NCBI GenBank assembly: GCA_024402455.1
Contig: JAKSTS010000001.1
Coordinates: forward strand, 4,467-68,466
Source: Treponemataceae bacterium
GTDB taxonomy: Bacteria; Spirochaetota; Spirochaetia; Treponematales; Treponemataceae
Length of the DNA stretch: 64,000 nt
Direction: 5' to 3'
Under the pieces are notes generated by a model. It was not told the DNA's origin. It did not search any database and was given only the letters and a program-made list of their open reading frames with translations. The stretch's first letter is position 1. The number at the start of each line of letters is the position of its first letter. Made by a program: the position numbers and the translations under genes. Shown piece by piece: positions 44,215-53,237 of this stretch.

Positions 44215-45447
44215 TTGAAAAAATTAAATGCAATTGTATTAATCGCTGCAATGATTTTGATGTTCATGAATGTTTCATGCAGCAAAAAAAATGTAGAAAC
44301 ACAAAAGGAAGAGCCAATAATTGAAGAAACTGCTGTGTTGACAGCAGCAGAACCTGAACTGCAGCAGTCAGACAATCAGGCAGAAGAATCTGATGCAGAA
44401 TCTTTAGAAGAACAGAAAAGGATAGAAGCTCTTGATGATGTATTTGAATTAGATAAAGATATAGTTTTTGATACTTCAGAGCCTTCAATAATTCCAACAG
44501 ACGGAACTTATTTTGATGATGTCCGTCATTACAGTTATTTAAATGCCTGCAAAAATTATTCACTGGAGTATAATCCTGTTCCTGTTTTTATGTTAAATCC
44601 CAAATCTAATGTAAAATTCAGACATGTCTATTATTTTGATTACAAAAACAGACTTCAGGATGGTACAAAAAATGTCTGCTATGATGCTGTTGACTTAGTG
44701 GATCCTGTCCACATTTGTTTTTTTGATGACAGAAAATATCAAGGACATATTAAATGTTATGAACAGCCAAAACAAAAAGGTCGGGCATTGATAATACCAA
44801 GAGAATATATGGGACAGATTGATAAATATGTTCCTGTTTTGAAAAATACAGAAATTTTAAGCAAGGAACGAATTTTTAAGCCTTTAGACATTTATGACCT
44901 TTCAAAATGGACAAAAACAGATGACGGTTATGAAAAGATACTTCCACCAGAAAAATATAAAAAAGGGTGGGACTTATATTACAGACTAAATAAACTGAAA
45001 ATAACTTCTGATACAATTACTATAACATATCAAAACATCAAAGATTTAGAAACAATGGAATTGGATAATGAAGAAATATTAATCAGTCAGTATATTTTTG
45101 ACGGAGATACAATCACTTACACATTCCATGGATATGAAAAAAACGGTTCTAATCTGCTTGATGAAAAACGGGTATATAAAAAAGGCATTTTGACAGAAGC
45201 ATATAAAAATGAATCATCTGGATCTTGGAACCGTAACCGACAATATTTATTTTCATGCATAGAGGGCGAAGGAACATACGAAATGTATGAAGATGAAAAA
45301 CTTGCAGAAAAAGGCAGACTCATTCGCGAACTTGACGAAGAAGGCTTTTTAAAAAAGCAGGTAATCCTTTTTGATGACGAAAATGCACATGAAATCACAT
45401 TTACTCCTACCAGCATACAAAAACCCGATAACTCTGATTCTGAATAG
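44215..45447 (+). CDS. Lipoprotein of unknown function, 410 aa
   Basis: TTG start 6 nt after AAGGAGAA. The signal NAIVLIAAMILMFMNVSC ends in a lipobox cysteine. A long acidic low-complexity linker (Glu/Ala/Gln-rich, about 25-85) follows, as expected for a protein crossing the periplasm. The globular part is beta-rich and includes a PREYMGQIDKYVPVLKN stretch. Late residues look like the MORN-type or antitoxin-like YEDEKLAEKGRLIRELDEEG pattern that tracks repeated strand-turn units. No family is assigned. It shares an operon with the coiled-coil lipoprotein upstream. Confidence 0.7.
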   Translation: MKKLNAIVLIAAMILMFMNVSCSKKNVETQKEEPIIEETAVLTAAEPELQQSDNQAEESDAESLEEQKRIEALDDVFELDKDIVFDTSEPSIIPTDGTYFDDVRHYSYLNACKNYSLEYNPVPVFMLNPKSNVKFRHVYYFDYKNRLQDGTKNVCYDAVDLVDPVHICFFDDRKYQGHIKCYEQPKQKGRALIIPREYMGQIDKYVPVLKNTEILSKERIFKPLDIYDLSKWTKTDDGYEKILPPEKYKKGWDLYYRLNKLKITSDTITITYQNIKDLETMELDNEEILISQYIFDGDTITYTFHGYEKNGSNLLDEKRVYKKGILTEAYKNESSGSWNRNRQYLFSCIEGEGTYEMYEDEKLAEKGRLIRELDEEGFLKKQVILFDDENAHEITFTPTSIQKPDNSDSE

Positions 45448-45475
45448 TTTCTAATTAGAGTAAAATGGAGGATAT

Positions 45476-46036
45476 ATGAAGAAAAATTTAGGACCAAAAT
45501 CGTGGCTTTATCCAGAGCCTGTGCTTATTATTGCAACTTATGATGAATCTGGCAGAGAAGACGCAATGAATGCGGCCTGGGGCGGCATCGCTGACGATAA
45601 TCAGATTTCAATATGTTTAAGCCCGGAGCATAAAACTGTAAAAAACATTCTTGCAAAAAAAGCATTTTCTGTAAGCATTGCAGATGCTAAAAATGTTGTG
45701 CCATGCGATTTTGTCGGAATTGTTTCTGGAAATGACGATCCTGACAAAATGAAAAAAGCAGGTTTTCATTTTTCAAAAGCAGAACATGTTGATGCACCGA
45801 TTATTGACGAGCTGCCTTTTGCACTTGAATGCAAACTTTTAAGCTACGACGAAAAAACATGTCGTTGCTGGGCAGAAATTGTTAATGTCTGTGCAGATGA
45901 ATCAATTTTAGGCAAAGAAAATAAAATTGACTTGAAGAAATTTGAACCGATAATTTATGACCCGTGCAATCACGATTATTATAAATTTGGCGAAAAAGTG
46001 GGCAAAGCTTTTAGTTCTGGTGCAGAATTAAAATAA
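45476..46036 (+). CDS. Flavin reductase-like FMN-binding protein
   Basis: 186 aa of the FMN-binding split-barrel (flavin reductase-like) superfamily. The N-terminus GPKSWLYPEPVLIIATYD aligns with the strand that opens the barrel. NAAWGGIADDNQISICLSPEHKT matches the flavin-contact loop, and KNVVPCDFVGIVSGNDDPDKMKKAGF is typical of the small flavoredoxin-like subgroup. It probably binds FMN and transfers electrons or reduces a small molecule; the partner is unknown. Strong GGAGGATAT site. It lies 28 bp after the lipoprotein gene, but the function appears unrelated. Confidence 0.88.
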   Translation: MKKNLGPKSWLYPEPVLIIATYDESGREDAMNAAWGGIADDNQISICLSPEHKTVKNILAKKAFSVSIADAKNVVPCDFVGIVSGNDDPDKMKKAGFHFSKAEHVDAPIIDELPFALECKLLSYDEKTCRCWAEIVNVCADESILGKENKIDLKKFEPIIYDPCNHDYYKFGEKVGKAFSSGAELK

Positions 46037-46041
46037 AAATG

Positions 46042-46086
46042 AAAAACCGGCAGACAAGGCAAAGGCTTAAAACTGCCGGTTTTTTT
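46042..46086. terminator. Bidirectional terminator
   Basis: AAAAACCGGCAG/CTGCCGGTTTTT stem between the convergent flavin reductase-like and haemolysin III genes. Confidence 0.92.
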
Positions 46087-46091
46087 ATAAA

Positions 46092-46910
46092 TTAAAGCGA
46101 ATAAAAAACAGAAAAAAAGTGCAGGATTGAACCGCCAAGAACGAACAGATGCCAGATGCAGTGTGCCCATTTAATTTTTGTCAGTGCATAGGCGATTACG
46201 CCCAAAGTATAAACAATTCCACCTGCAAGCAAAAACGTAATGGTGGCGGCTGGAACGTTGGCTTTTAGAGGCTTCCAGTAAAGGCAGATGAGCCACCCCA
46301 TAATTACATAAGTTATAACAGAAAGAAGCCTCATCTTGCTGCCAAAAATGGCATAAAATGTAATGCCCAGAATGGTTAAGCCCCAGATAATGCCGAAAAG
46401 ATACCAGCCGCCGTGCTGACGCAGAACGCCAAGACAAAAAGGCGTATAAGTGCCTGAAATTAAAAGGTAAATTGAAGAATGGTCAAAAACGCCAAAGACT
46501 TTTTTTACATGGTACGGAGTTAGCGCATGATAAAGCGTGCTTATTAAATATAAAATGATGAGCATGACGCCAAAAAGAGTAAAACCTGTTATGTAAAAGC
46601 CTTTCTGGTCCTGCGGTGCATAACGCACGGCGCGCACAATTAAAAGTGCAAGAGCTGCAATTGCAAGGCCTGCACCGACACCATGGGTTATAGAATTAAA
46701 AATTTCTTCTCCGATTGAATATCGTTTTGGCAGCAATGCTTCTTCTGCACGTCTTTTTTGAATTTCAAGCTTGCGTGCATAAACAGTGTCTTTTGAAGCA
46801 AGTGTTTCAAGTGTCTGCTGTTTTATCGCCTTAATCTGTTCTTTAGATTCTTTTTTGATTTTTTTAATCTGTGTTTTTGCGTCTTTTTTTATGTCTTTTA
46901 TAACGTTCAT
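46092..46910 (-). CDS. Haemolysin III (PAQR/YqfA) family membrane protein
   Basis: 272 aa with seven predicted membrane helices. Family motifs: GEEIFNSITHGVGAGLAI, the metal-type ISTLYHAL with His, VKKVFGVFDHSSIYLLISGTYTPF, and IKWAHCIWHLFVLGGSILHF near the end. Histidines and the serine of the PAQR zinc site are in place. An unusual N-terminal extension of about 60 residues is lysine-rich and likely coiled (KDIKKDAKTQIKKIKKESKE). Despite the name, the bacterial members are thought to act in membrane lipid homeostasis; cytolysis is not established. GAGGATAAA supplies the RBS. Confidence 0.93.
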   Translation of the reverse strand: MNVIKDIKKDAKTQIKKIKKESKEQIKAIKQQTLETLASKDTVYARKLEIQKRRAEEALLPKRYSIGEEIFNSITHGVGAGLAIAALALLIVRAVRYAPQDQKGFYITGFTLFGVMLIILYLISTLYHALTPYHVKKVFGVFDHSSIYLLISGTYTPFCLGVLRQHGGWYLFGIIWGLTILGITFYAIFGSKMRLLSVITYVIMGWLICLYWKPLKANVPAATITFLLAGGIVYTLGVIAYALTKIKWAHCIWHLFVLGGSILHFFSVFYSL

Positions 46911-47137
46911 TTTATCCTCATTTAAAATTTTAAAATTGTGTCAGCCTGAAAAGTTCCGGAAAATTCAGACTTGAATGATTTTGTGAAGACTAAATCTGCA
47001 TTTAAATTTTGCCTTCTTAAATATTAGACGCGCAATTAAAAAGAAGGTTGCAGATTAATAAAGATGAAAAGTTTGAAGAACAGCGGCTGCTTTTGTAATA
47101 TTCGGGCTGCTTTGGTTTTTAGCTGCGACTTTGCAGA

Positions 47138-48004
47138 TTAAAGATATTCTGCAAATTCCGGGTACTGCTCAATGAATTCAGAAAGTGCATTGTCGTAATC
47201 CGGGTAATAACAGTTAAAAAGTGGTCGTGCTCCCTGAACAGAATATAAATCTGCAGGAGTTACACCGCGGTAATTGAGATGCAGCTTTTCTGCATAGTCT
47301 TTATAGCGCTGAATGCCATGAATGAGAATATAAGCACAAAACGCCGAACAGCAGTAGCATCTTGAAGCGAATTCTTCTTCAGGAGTTAAAATAGGTTCAG
47401 TGTCTTTTATGCTGCTAGTGTCTAATGGCGATTTTTTTATTTTGTGTATATTTGAAGCTCTTGTGCTTACAATTCCGATGAAATCTGTTAAACCAAAATA
47501 AAACTTGGAATCTGGCATAGTTGAATATTCAATAAGAGCTTTGCAGTTTTCATAGTCTGCTTCTGAACATGGAATTGCAATAACCGTGCAGCGTGACTTT
47601 GACGGATCATTTGAGTTGATGTATCTGTTTGTTTCTGGTGTCGAAAGACATTCGTGCCTTGCATTATTGTCCTTGCCAGAAGTCATGCCGACAAAATCGT
47701 CTTTTAAATTGCATGAAATTGCGACATGGCTGTAATAAAGTCCGTCAGGTGCCGGACCTAAAACGCTGATGGCAGCTTTTAGTATATTTGCAACCTGATA
47801 ATCGTCATTGTAGAAAACGTCATATAGTCTTAAAAAAACATATTTTTCGTTTTTGTATGTGCCCTCAAATTGAAGTGATTTTGCAATATTATTGCCTGTT
47901 TCAGTTGATATGTATTCATCTGTTTTAAGAACATCTTTTGTAAACGAGCAAGAGCATGACAATACAAAAACTAACGTTAATAAAATTATATACTTATTTT
48001 TCAT
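47138..48004 (-). CDS. Lipoprotein with possible permuted papain-like (YiiX/NlpC-type) domain
   Basis: 288 aa. Signal peptide with double lipobox-like cysteines (LLTLVFVLSCSCSF). In the mature protein, LYYSHVAISCNL has a histidine at about 93, and RCYCCSAFCAYIL has a cysteine near 219. This order (His first, Cys near the C-terminal helix) is the circularly permuted arrangement of YiiX/YebB-like NlpC/P60 proteins. Lipidated papain-like peptidases often act on cell-wall peptides or lipids. The assignment is by motif only. The ATG has AAGGA upstream. Neighbours are unrelated. Confidence 0.6.
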   Translation of the reverse strand: MKNKYIILLTLVFVLSCSCSFTKDVLKTDEYISTETGNNIAKSLQFEGTYKNEKYVFLRLYDVFYNDDYQVANILKAAISVLGPAPDGLYYSHVAISCNLKDDFVGMTSGKDNNARHECLSTPETNRYINSNDPSKSRCTVIAIPCSEADYENCKALIEYSTMPDSKFYFGLTDFIGIVSTRASNIHKIKKSPLDTSSIKDTEPILTPEEEFASRCYCCSAFCAYILIHGIQRYKDYAEKLHLNYRGVTPADLYSVQGARPLFNCYYPDYDNALSEFIEQYPEFAEYL

Positions 48005-48187
48005 AATTCCTTTTTAATAACAATCTATTGTATAAAATTTATTTGTTTGTGTATAGCCGATATTTAAATTTATGTAAAACATGCTGATAACAAATATTTT
48101 TATTAATTAAAAGAAAAAAGATTGTTATTCGTTTGTGTATTGCAATCTCTGCTGTTTTTATGCATGCAAATTAATTGCTTTTTGCAT

Positions 48188-49306
48188 TTATCTGTCGGGC
48201 GTATTTATGTTTGTAATTCTTTTATAAGGTGCTTCATAAATAATTTTTGAAATTGTTCCGGGGAACAAGTGCATAACTTTTGGAGGCACAGAAACATATT
48301 CAAGAAGATTGAAATTAACTGAAAAATCAGATTTATCAATTTTAATGTTGAAAAGTTCGCATAAAAACGGTGTATTCGTCTGTTTAGAACTTTCTACAGT
48401 TTTAATCAAATTGATGTATTTTTCAATAAAATTTTTCTGCGTGTTTTTTATTGATTCAAGGTATTCAATGTCGTCTTTTGTGCCAAGCGAAGGAATAAAA
48501 GACTGGTCTGGAATGATTTTTTTGTTTTCAAGTTTTGTAAACAGATAATAAGCTGAATTAGAATAATTTGCGCCTTTTAAACCAAAGCATTCACCTGGAA
48601 GACTTGTTAAAAAATATACATCGCCGTTTTTTAGCGGAATAACCTGACGTGACAGGCTGATTGAAAACCAATCGCTGCCTTGTCGGGCGTTATTTCTTGG
48701 AAATGTAAATGCTGATTTATAGACGCGCTGACCTAAAGATTCATCTGTTTTTTTATAAATTTCATATAAATCGTTTATGCCATTCATAAAAATTGATTCG
48801 TTCATTTTGGTGTGGTCTAATTTTGACCAGTCTTTAAAGCTTATTTCGGCGATGGCCGTTTCATCAAATTTTTCGCCTCTATATACTTCTTCAATAGTCA
48901 GTTCAATTCTGTTTGTTTTAACTGGTTTTGAAAACTGTACTTTTTGAAAGCCAGGTTTGTCTTCAAGCAGAATAATTCCGTTTGCTTTGTTTGAAAAAGT
49001 GCAGCTCAGCTTTTTGACACGGTTGTTTGCATAAAAATATTCAAAATCGCCGCAGCCGTTTTTTATATAAAATTCGCTGAGTATAACCTGTGTTTTGAAT
49101 TCTATGATAATTTTTGTGCCAAGACCTGAACCATCTTCGCCTTCAACCCATGAAGCGCTTGTTTCGTCAATTAGATTTTCTGCATTGTATGATTTTTTTG
49201 CACTGCTCAGAGTTGATGTTGCAGAAATGCGTGCTATTTCAATTTCTTCAGCAAAGCAAAAAAATGCACACATTAAAAAAAGCAGTAAAAACAATTTCTT
49301 AATCAT
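48188..49306 (-). CDS. Secreted protein with discoidin-like (NADase-type glycan-binding) domain
   Basis: 372 aa. Signal peptide IKKLFLLLFLMCAFFCFA. Residues about 22-170 show a jelly-roll type carbohydrate-binding pattern: ISATSTLSSAKKSYNAENLID, SASWVEGEDGSGLGTKIIIEF, FYIKNGCGDFEYFYANNRVK, then RIELTIEEVYRGEKFDETAIAEISF. Domains of this pattern are annotated as NADase-type glycan-binding or F5/8-like. The rest (about 180-372) is unassigned. The start at 49306 rests on the signal peptide; no ribosome site is seen. A paralogous domain occurs in the 309-aa secreted protein beyond the MATE gene. Confidence 0.75.
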   Translation of the reverse strand: MIKKLFLLLFLMCAFFCFAEEIEIARISATSTLSSAKKSYNAENLIDETSASWVEGEDGSGLGTKIIIEFKTQVILSEFYIKNGCGDFEYFYANNRVKKLSCTFSNKANGIILLEDKPGFQKVQFSKPVKTNRIELTIEEVYRGEKFDETAIAEISFKDWSKLDHTKMNESIFMNGINDLYEIYKKTDESLGQRVYKSAFTFPRNNARQGSDWFSISLSRQVIPLKNGDVYFLTSLPGECFGLKGANYSNSAYYLFTKLENKKIIPDQSFIPSLGTKDDIEYLESIKNTQKNFIEKYINLIKTVESSKQTNTPFLCELFNIKIDKSDFSVNFNLLEYVSVPPKVMHLFPGTISKIIYEAPYKRITNINTPDR

Positions 49307-49535
49307 ATATTGTTGTGCAAAGGGCTTAATGTTACGGCAATCTGTGCCCAAATGGATTAAACCTTTTGAAAATCTCCTTTTATGAACAGTATAAGGGAAG
49401 CCCTGAAAAAAGCTGTAATTTTTTTAAATGACTGTACTTTGCTGCCATGTGGCAAGACAAAATGTTTTTAAAACACTGCAAATATAATCGTCTTTTTTGA
49501 TGGAAAAAATCAAGAATAAAAATGCAAATTTGCTT

Positions 49536-50978
49536 TTAGTTTTCGCCTGTCTGCTGTTTTGCCTTTCGTTCTTCCAGAAATTTTTCAAGACCAAGTTTGC
49601 CTTCTGGTGTTACAGGTTTAATCCATTTGCCCGAATACATGTGGATTTGCATTAAAATATAGCGGATTGGTTCATCTATGTAACACATTGCAAAAACAAC
49701 GAGAAAAGGTGCTTTTAAGACAAAATTTGTAAGAAGCAGTGCCGGAATGACAAGTGAATACATAAAGATGATTTCAAGCATTGTTCCATAAATTGCATCT
49801 CCGGCTGAACGGTATGTGTCGTTCTGTGTCCAGTTGCCCATGCGGATTACACATGCAATGCCGTAAATAATTATTGTTCCTGTTGCAAAATCAAAAGACA
49901 GACCCGAAAGGTGCATGACGTGTAAAAGCGGACTGTGAAAAATAAACAGACCTATGACTGCTATAAGAATTGTAGCCTGACACAAATACACAATGCGTAT
50001 TGCACGTTCATAAGCCTGTTTTGTTTCTCCTGCACCGACACTTTTGCCGACCAGAATAGATGATGCACTGGAAAATCCTACAAAGAAGCCGATAATCATG
50101 CCTTCAATTGTTCTAAAGACGGCAACTGCAGCAATTGCTTCTTCAACTTGATGACCTAGGACAATATTTATAACCATATTTCCAATGCCGATTAAAAGTT
50201 CGTTTGCAAGAATCGGAAGGCATTTTCCAAAAAATATTTCAAGAAACTGTTTGTCCCATTTGAAAAATTCTTTGAATTTGAAAAGATATGGATATTTTGT
50301 AGCAAGTGCACAGATTGCAATGACAAGCACGTTTATAAACGATGCAATTACAGTTGCAATTGCAGCTCCTTCAACGCCAAGGGCCGGTGCACCAAGATGA
50401 CCGAAAATTAAAATCCAATTTAAAAAGGTGTTTGTTGCAACAGAAGCAATTGAAGCATAAAGCGGAATTTTTACATGTTCAGTACAGCGCAGCAGAGAAC
50501 TCATTCCAATGGAAAGAACCTGCATTGGATAAGCCCATGCAACAATTTTCAGATAGCTTATTCCGATAGTCTGAATGGCTTCTTTGTCTGTATAAAGCTT
50601 TAGCACCAGTTTTGGAAAACAGATGCCGAAGACTGCAAAAAGAACTGCAACTGTCATAATGCAGGTGAGCGTTAAACCGTAAGATTTTGAAATGCCTTTT
50701 TCGTCTTTTGCGCCCCAGAATTGCGAAAAAAACAGACAGCCGCCGCCGATAAAACCCCAGTAACACGAAAACATTAAAAATGAATATTGACCGCAAAGTC
50801 CGACAGAAGCAACATAACGTTCACCAAGCGAAGAAATCATCATCGTATCAATCATACTTCCGGTTGTAGAAAGCAGGTTTTGCAAGGCAACTGGAATTGC
50901 AATAACGGCTATGCGCTTTATTAAATCAAGCCAGTCAAATTTCTTTGAAGATAGAAGTGTTTGTGTTTCGGTGTTCAT
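49536..50978 (-). CDS. MATE family efflux transporter
   Basis: Twelve-helix Na+ or H+ coupled exporter of organic cations or other small molecules, 480 aa. It starts with a soluble N-terminus, then IAVIAIPVALQNLLSTTGSMIDTMMISSLGE, the typical MATE entry. Later family features are WGFIGGGCLFFSQFWGAKDE and SIGMSSLLRCTEHVKIPL. It belongs to the DinF/NorM-type group; substrate cannot be predicted. There is no Shine-Dalgarno at the ATG, which lies 6 nt after TAAGTT. It is flanked by the two discoidin-domain secreted proteins on the same strand. Confidence 0.94.
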   Translation of the reverse strand: MNTETQTLLSSKKFDWLDLIKRIAVIAIPVALQNLLSTTGSMIDTMMISSLGERYVASVGLCGQYSFLMFSCYWGFIGGGCLFFSQFWGAKDEKGISKSYGLTLTCIMTVAVLFAVFGICFPKLVLKLYTDKEAIQTIGISYLKIVAWAYPMQVLSIGMSSLLRCTEHVKIPLYASIASVATNTFLNWILIFGHLGAPALGVEGAAIATVIASFINVLVIAICALATKYPYLFKFKEFFKWDKQFLEIFFGKCLPILANELLIGIGNMVINIVLGHQVEEAIAAVAVFRTIEGMIIGFFVGFSSASSILVGKSVGAGETKQAYERAIRIVYLCQATILIAVIGLFIFHSPLLHVMHLSGLSFDFATGTIIIYGIACVIRMGNWTQNDTYRSAGDAIYGTMLEIIFMYSLVIPALLLTNFVLKAPFLVVFAMCYIDEPIRYILMQIHMYSGKWIKPVTPEGKLGLEKFLEERKAKQQTGEN

Positions 50979-50984
50979 TTGGCT

Positions 50985-51013
50985 AACTTAGCATGTAATG
51001 ATATTGTGTACAA
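50985..51013 (-). promoter_or_regulatory. Putative leaderless promoter of the MATE gene
   Basis: TTGTAC, 17 bp, TAAGTT, then 6 nt to the ATG; no ribosome-binding site. Hexamers are weak matches. Confidence 0.4.
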
Positions 51014-51176
51014 GTGTTTATTTGTGCAGAGACAAGATTCTGCTGTGTTAGTCTTCGGAAATGACAATATTTTTATAAAAGAAGTTGTGTTTCTAAAATG
51101 AAATGCGGCGGTTCAGTTTTTAGTTTTAATATTATGTTTTGTACAGGAATAAATACTAAACTCTCTGTACGGATAA

Positions 51177-51213
51177 AAAAAATGACTGTCTATAGAAAAG
51201 GCAGCCATTTTTT
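51177..51213 (-). terminator. Terminator of the 309-aa secreted protein gene
   Basis: AAAAAATGACTGTC pairs imperfectly with GGCAGCCATTTTTT; on the minus strand it ends in a T tract. Confidence 0.75.
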
Positions 51214-51229
51214 AAGAAATTAAAGATGT

Positions 51230-52159
51230 TTATTGTCTTTGCAGCAATTTGCTGATTTCTTTTTTGATTTCTTCTGTATGATGATTTTGTGTCTGTTTTT
51301 TGTAATTAAACGGTTCAGCTGCACCTTGTTCAACAGGAATCAAGGCAGAAATGCACGTGTCATCGTATTTATCGCCTTTGTAAACATCTTTAATAATCAA
51401 TTCTACATTTGCAGTTGGTTCTTCAAAATAAATTTCCTGAAACATAACCGCATCTTCTAGTTCAACTTCATATTCAGTTTTGTTGTCTAAATCTTTAACT
51501 ATAAAAGTTTTTACTCTGGAATTTTTCTTATATAAACTTAAATTTGAAACTGAAACATATCCATTTAAAACCAATAACGATAAAAATCTTTCTTTTGTAG
51601 AAATTGTAATTTTTTCGCCTTCGCCATAACCTTTTTGACCTTCTACATAAGGAATATGTTCATAATTCCATCCTGGAAAACTTTCCTTGCTGTCCGGCGG
51701 GAATAAAGCTTTGCCTAGATTTTCAGGTTGATAAATTACTTTTCCACTTTTTAAATTTTCTGTTAATACAGACGAAGCCTTGTATTTTGGCGACAAGAAG
51801 CTTCCATGAAACTGGTTATTACTAATCCAGTAATCGAAATACTCAGGATTTTTATCATTCTTTTTTGCCGAATCAAAAAAAAGCGACATTCCATTGTTTT
51901 TGAAAATTACAATCTGGTTTTGCAGGTAGCCGACATTAACATAAAAATAGCCGTCTTCACCAAGTTTAACAGCATCGTGCGGATATTTTTTTAGTGGAGT
52001 ACACATCTCTTCGTCGTCTTCGTAGACACAGTCTGGCGTTACAAATATTTTACTGTAAGTCATAGGGTCTGTAATAATGCTGTAGTATTTTTCATTGTTT
52101 TGTGCAAAACAGAAAAAAGCCAGACTGGCAAAAAGCAAAAATGAAATTAATTTCTTCAT
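51230..52159 (-). CDS. Secreted protein with C-terminal discoidin-like domain
   Basis: 309 aa. Start at 52159 after AAAGGAG; signal peptide MKKLISFLLFASLAFFCFA. The N-terminal 160 residues are beta-rich and unassigned (PHDAVKLGEDGYFYVNVGYL). Residues about 170-280 repeat the pattern of the neighbour beyond the MATE gene: GEGEKITISTKERFLSLLVLNGYV, then LYKKNSRVKTFIVKD and VELIIKDVYKGDKYDDTCISALIP. This is the NADase-type glycan-binding (F5/8-like) motif set, here at the C-terminal side instead of the N-terminal side. It probably binds surface sugar or another ligand outside the cell. Function is not known. Confidence 0.72.
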   Translation of the reverse strand: MKKLISFLLFASLAFFCFAQNNEKYYSIITDPMTYSKIFVTPDCVYEDDEEMCTPLKKYPHDAVKLGEDGYFYVNVGYLQNQIVIFKNNGMSLFFDSAKKNDKNPEYFDYWISNNQFHGSFLSPKYKASSVLTENLKSGKVIYQPENLGKALFPPDSKESFPGWNYEHIPYVEGQKGYGEGEKITISTKERFLSLLVLNGYVSVSNLSLYKKNSRVKTFIVKDLDNKTEYEVELEDAVMFQEIYFEEPTANVELIIKDVYKGDKYDDTCISALIPVEQGAAEPFNYKKQTQNHHTEEIKKEISKLLQRQ

Positions 52160-52247
52160 ATTTTCTCCTTTTAAAACACCGCGTAAACGGTGAGCTATGA
52201 ACGACAAGAATCAAAGTTTGCAAATGCAACGCAATGAGCAAGCTTTA

Positions 52248-52283
52248 GTGATAAAAAAATGCAAGGATGCATTTTTTTATCAC
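52248..52283. terminator. Perfect 16-bp hairpin, probable terminator
   Basis: GTGATAAAAAAATGCA-AGGA-TGCATTTTTTTATCAC lies between the secreted protein gene and the 301-aa membrane protein gene. The internal T runs make it a plausible terminator on the minus strand. Confidence 0.75.
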
Positions 52284-52303
52284 GGCTTCTGCATGAATTT
52301 CAG

Positions 52304-53209
52304 TTAAAATTCAATTTTTTCAACATGAAAATTATCGTTATGTTTTGCCTGGTTGAAATAATCTGAAACAGTTTTTGAAGAACCTAAAAATGCAAAAAGA
52401 ATTCCAAGCAGCAAATCTTTTAAAACGGCACCTAAAAATTCTGCGTCAGAAAACAGATATGGAGTTACCAGAATAAAATAAAGAAGATTTCCGTCTTCAA
52501 CTTCTTTCATAAATTGAATGAAAATGCCTGCATAATTGGCGAACAGAAATGCAATGATTATTGTAATTACGTTAATGACAACGCCTGTTTTGGAAATTTT
52601 TCCTTTTGCCATATTATAGCCTTTAAAAGCACCATAAGAAATTGCTGCACCTGCAATGCTTGCAATAAAACCAAGGCATCCTATCAAAATCCAGGCGATT
52701 GAACCGATGAGTGCACCGATTAAGCTTGCAAAAAAGCCTTTGACATAATTGCCGGAACGTTTTTTGTCTTCTTCAATTTTTTTCTGAAGTTCGTCTGCAC
52801 AATTGCTGCACAAAAGCATATAGCGGTTAGTATAACAGTAATAATTTAAATCCTGTGTGTTTGAGCAGTTGTTGCATTTGCATTCCAGATTGATGCTGTC
52901 AAAATTAGAAGAAATATTGTTCAGCAGGTTATCAAGTTTTTCTTTTCCATTTTCAAGAAAAGTAACTTTTATTACATTTTCTTCCATTCCATAGCTTGAA
53001 ATTATTTCATCTTTTTCAAGCGTATCAAAATATTCAAATAATCTGCCTTTGTTTTCATTTTGCGCAAAATTAACTGAAATAACTAATTCGTCTTCTGAAT
53101 CCTGCTTGTCTAAAATATCAAAATAATATTTTCCGATTTTGCCAATCCAGTTAATTTCAATTAAACGGAATTTCAAATTTGTTAGAATTTCTCTGTTTTC
53201 TTCTGTCAT
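52304..53209 (-). CDS. Membrane protein with zinc-ribbon-like cysteine cluster
   Basis: 301 aa. A soluble N-terminal domain of about 115 residues is followed by a cysteine cluster (CKCNNCSNTQDLNYYCYTN, then LLCSNCADELQKK) with CxxC pairs, probably binding one zinc. At least four hydrophobic segments follow, the first ones glycine-rich (FFASLIGALIGSIAWILIG, GFIASIAGAAISYGAF), with a stretch labelled by KGYNMAKGKISKTG. No signal peptide is present, so the zinc domain is likely cytoplasmic. GGAGAG ribosome site. It is paired with the EF-hand-like membrane protein 28 bp upstream. Function unknown. Confidence 0.7.
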   Translation of the reverse strand: MTEENREILTNLKFRLIEINWIGKIGKYYFDILDKQDSEDELVISVNFAQNENKGRLFEYFDTLEKDEIISSYGMEENVIKVTFLENGKEKLDNLLNNISSNFDSINLECKCNNCSNTQDLNYYCYTNRYMLLCSNCADELQKKIEEDKKRSGNYVKGFFASLIGALIGSIAWILIGCLGFIASIAGAAISYGAFKGYNMAKGKISKTGVVINVITIIIAFLFANYAGIFIQFMKEVEDGNLLYFILVTPYLFSDAEFLGAVLKDLLLGILFAFLGSSKTVSDYFNQAKHNDNFHVEKIEF

Positions 53210-53237
53210 ATAATCTCTCCATATGATTTTTAATAGA

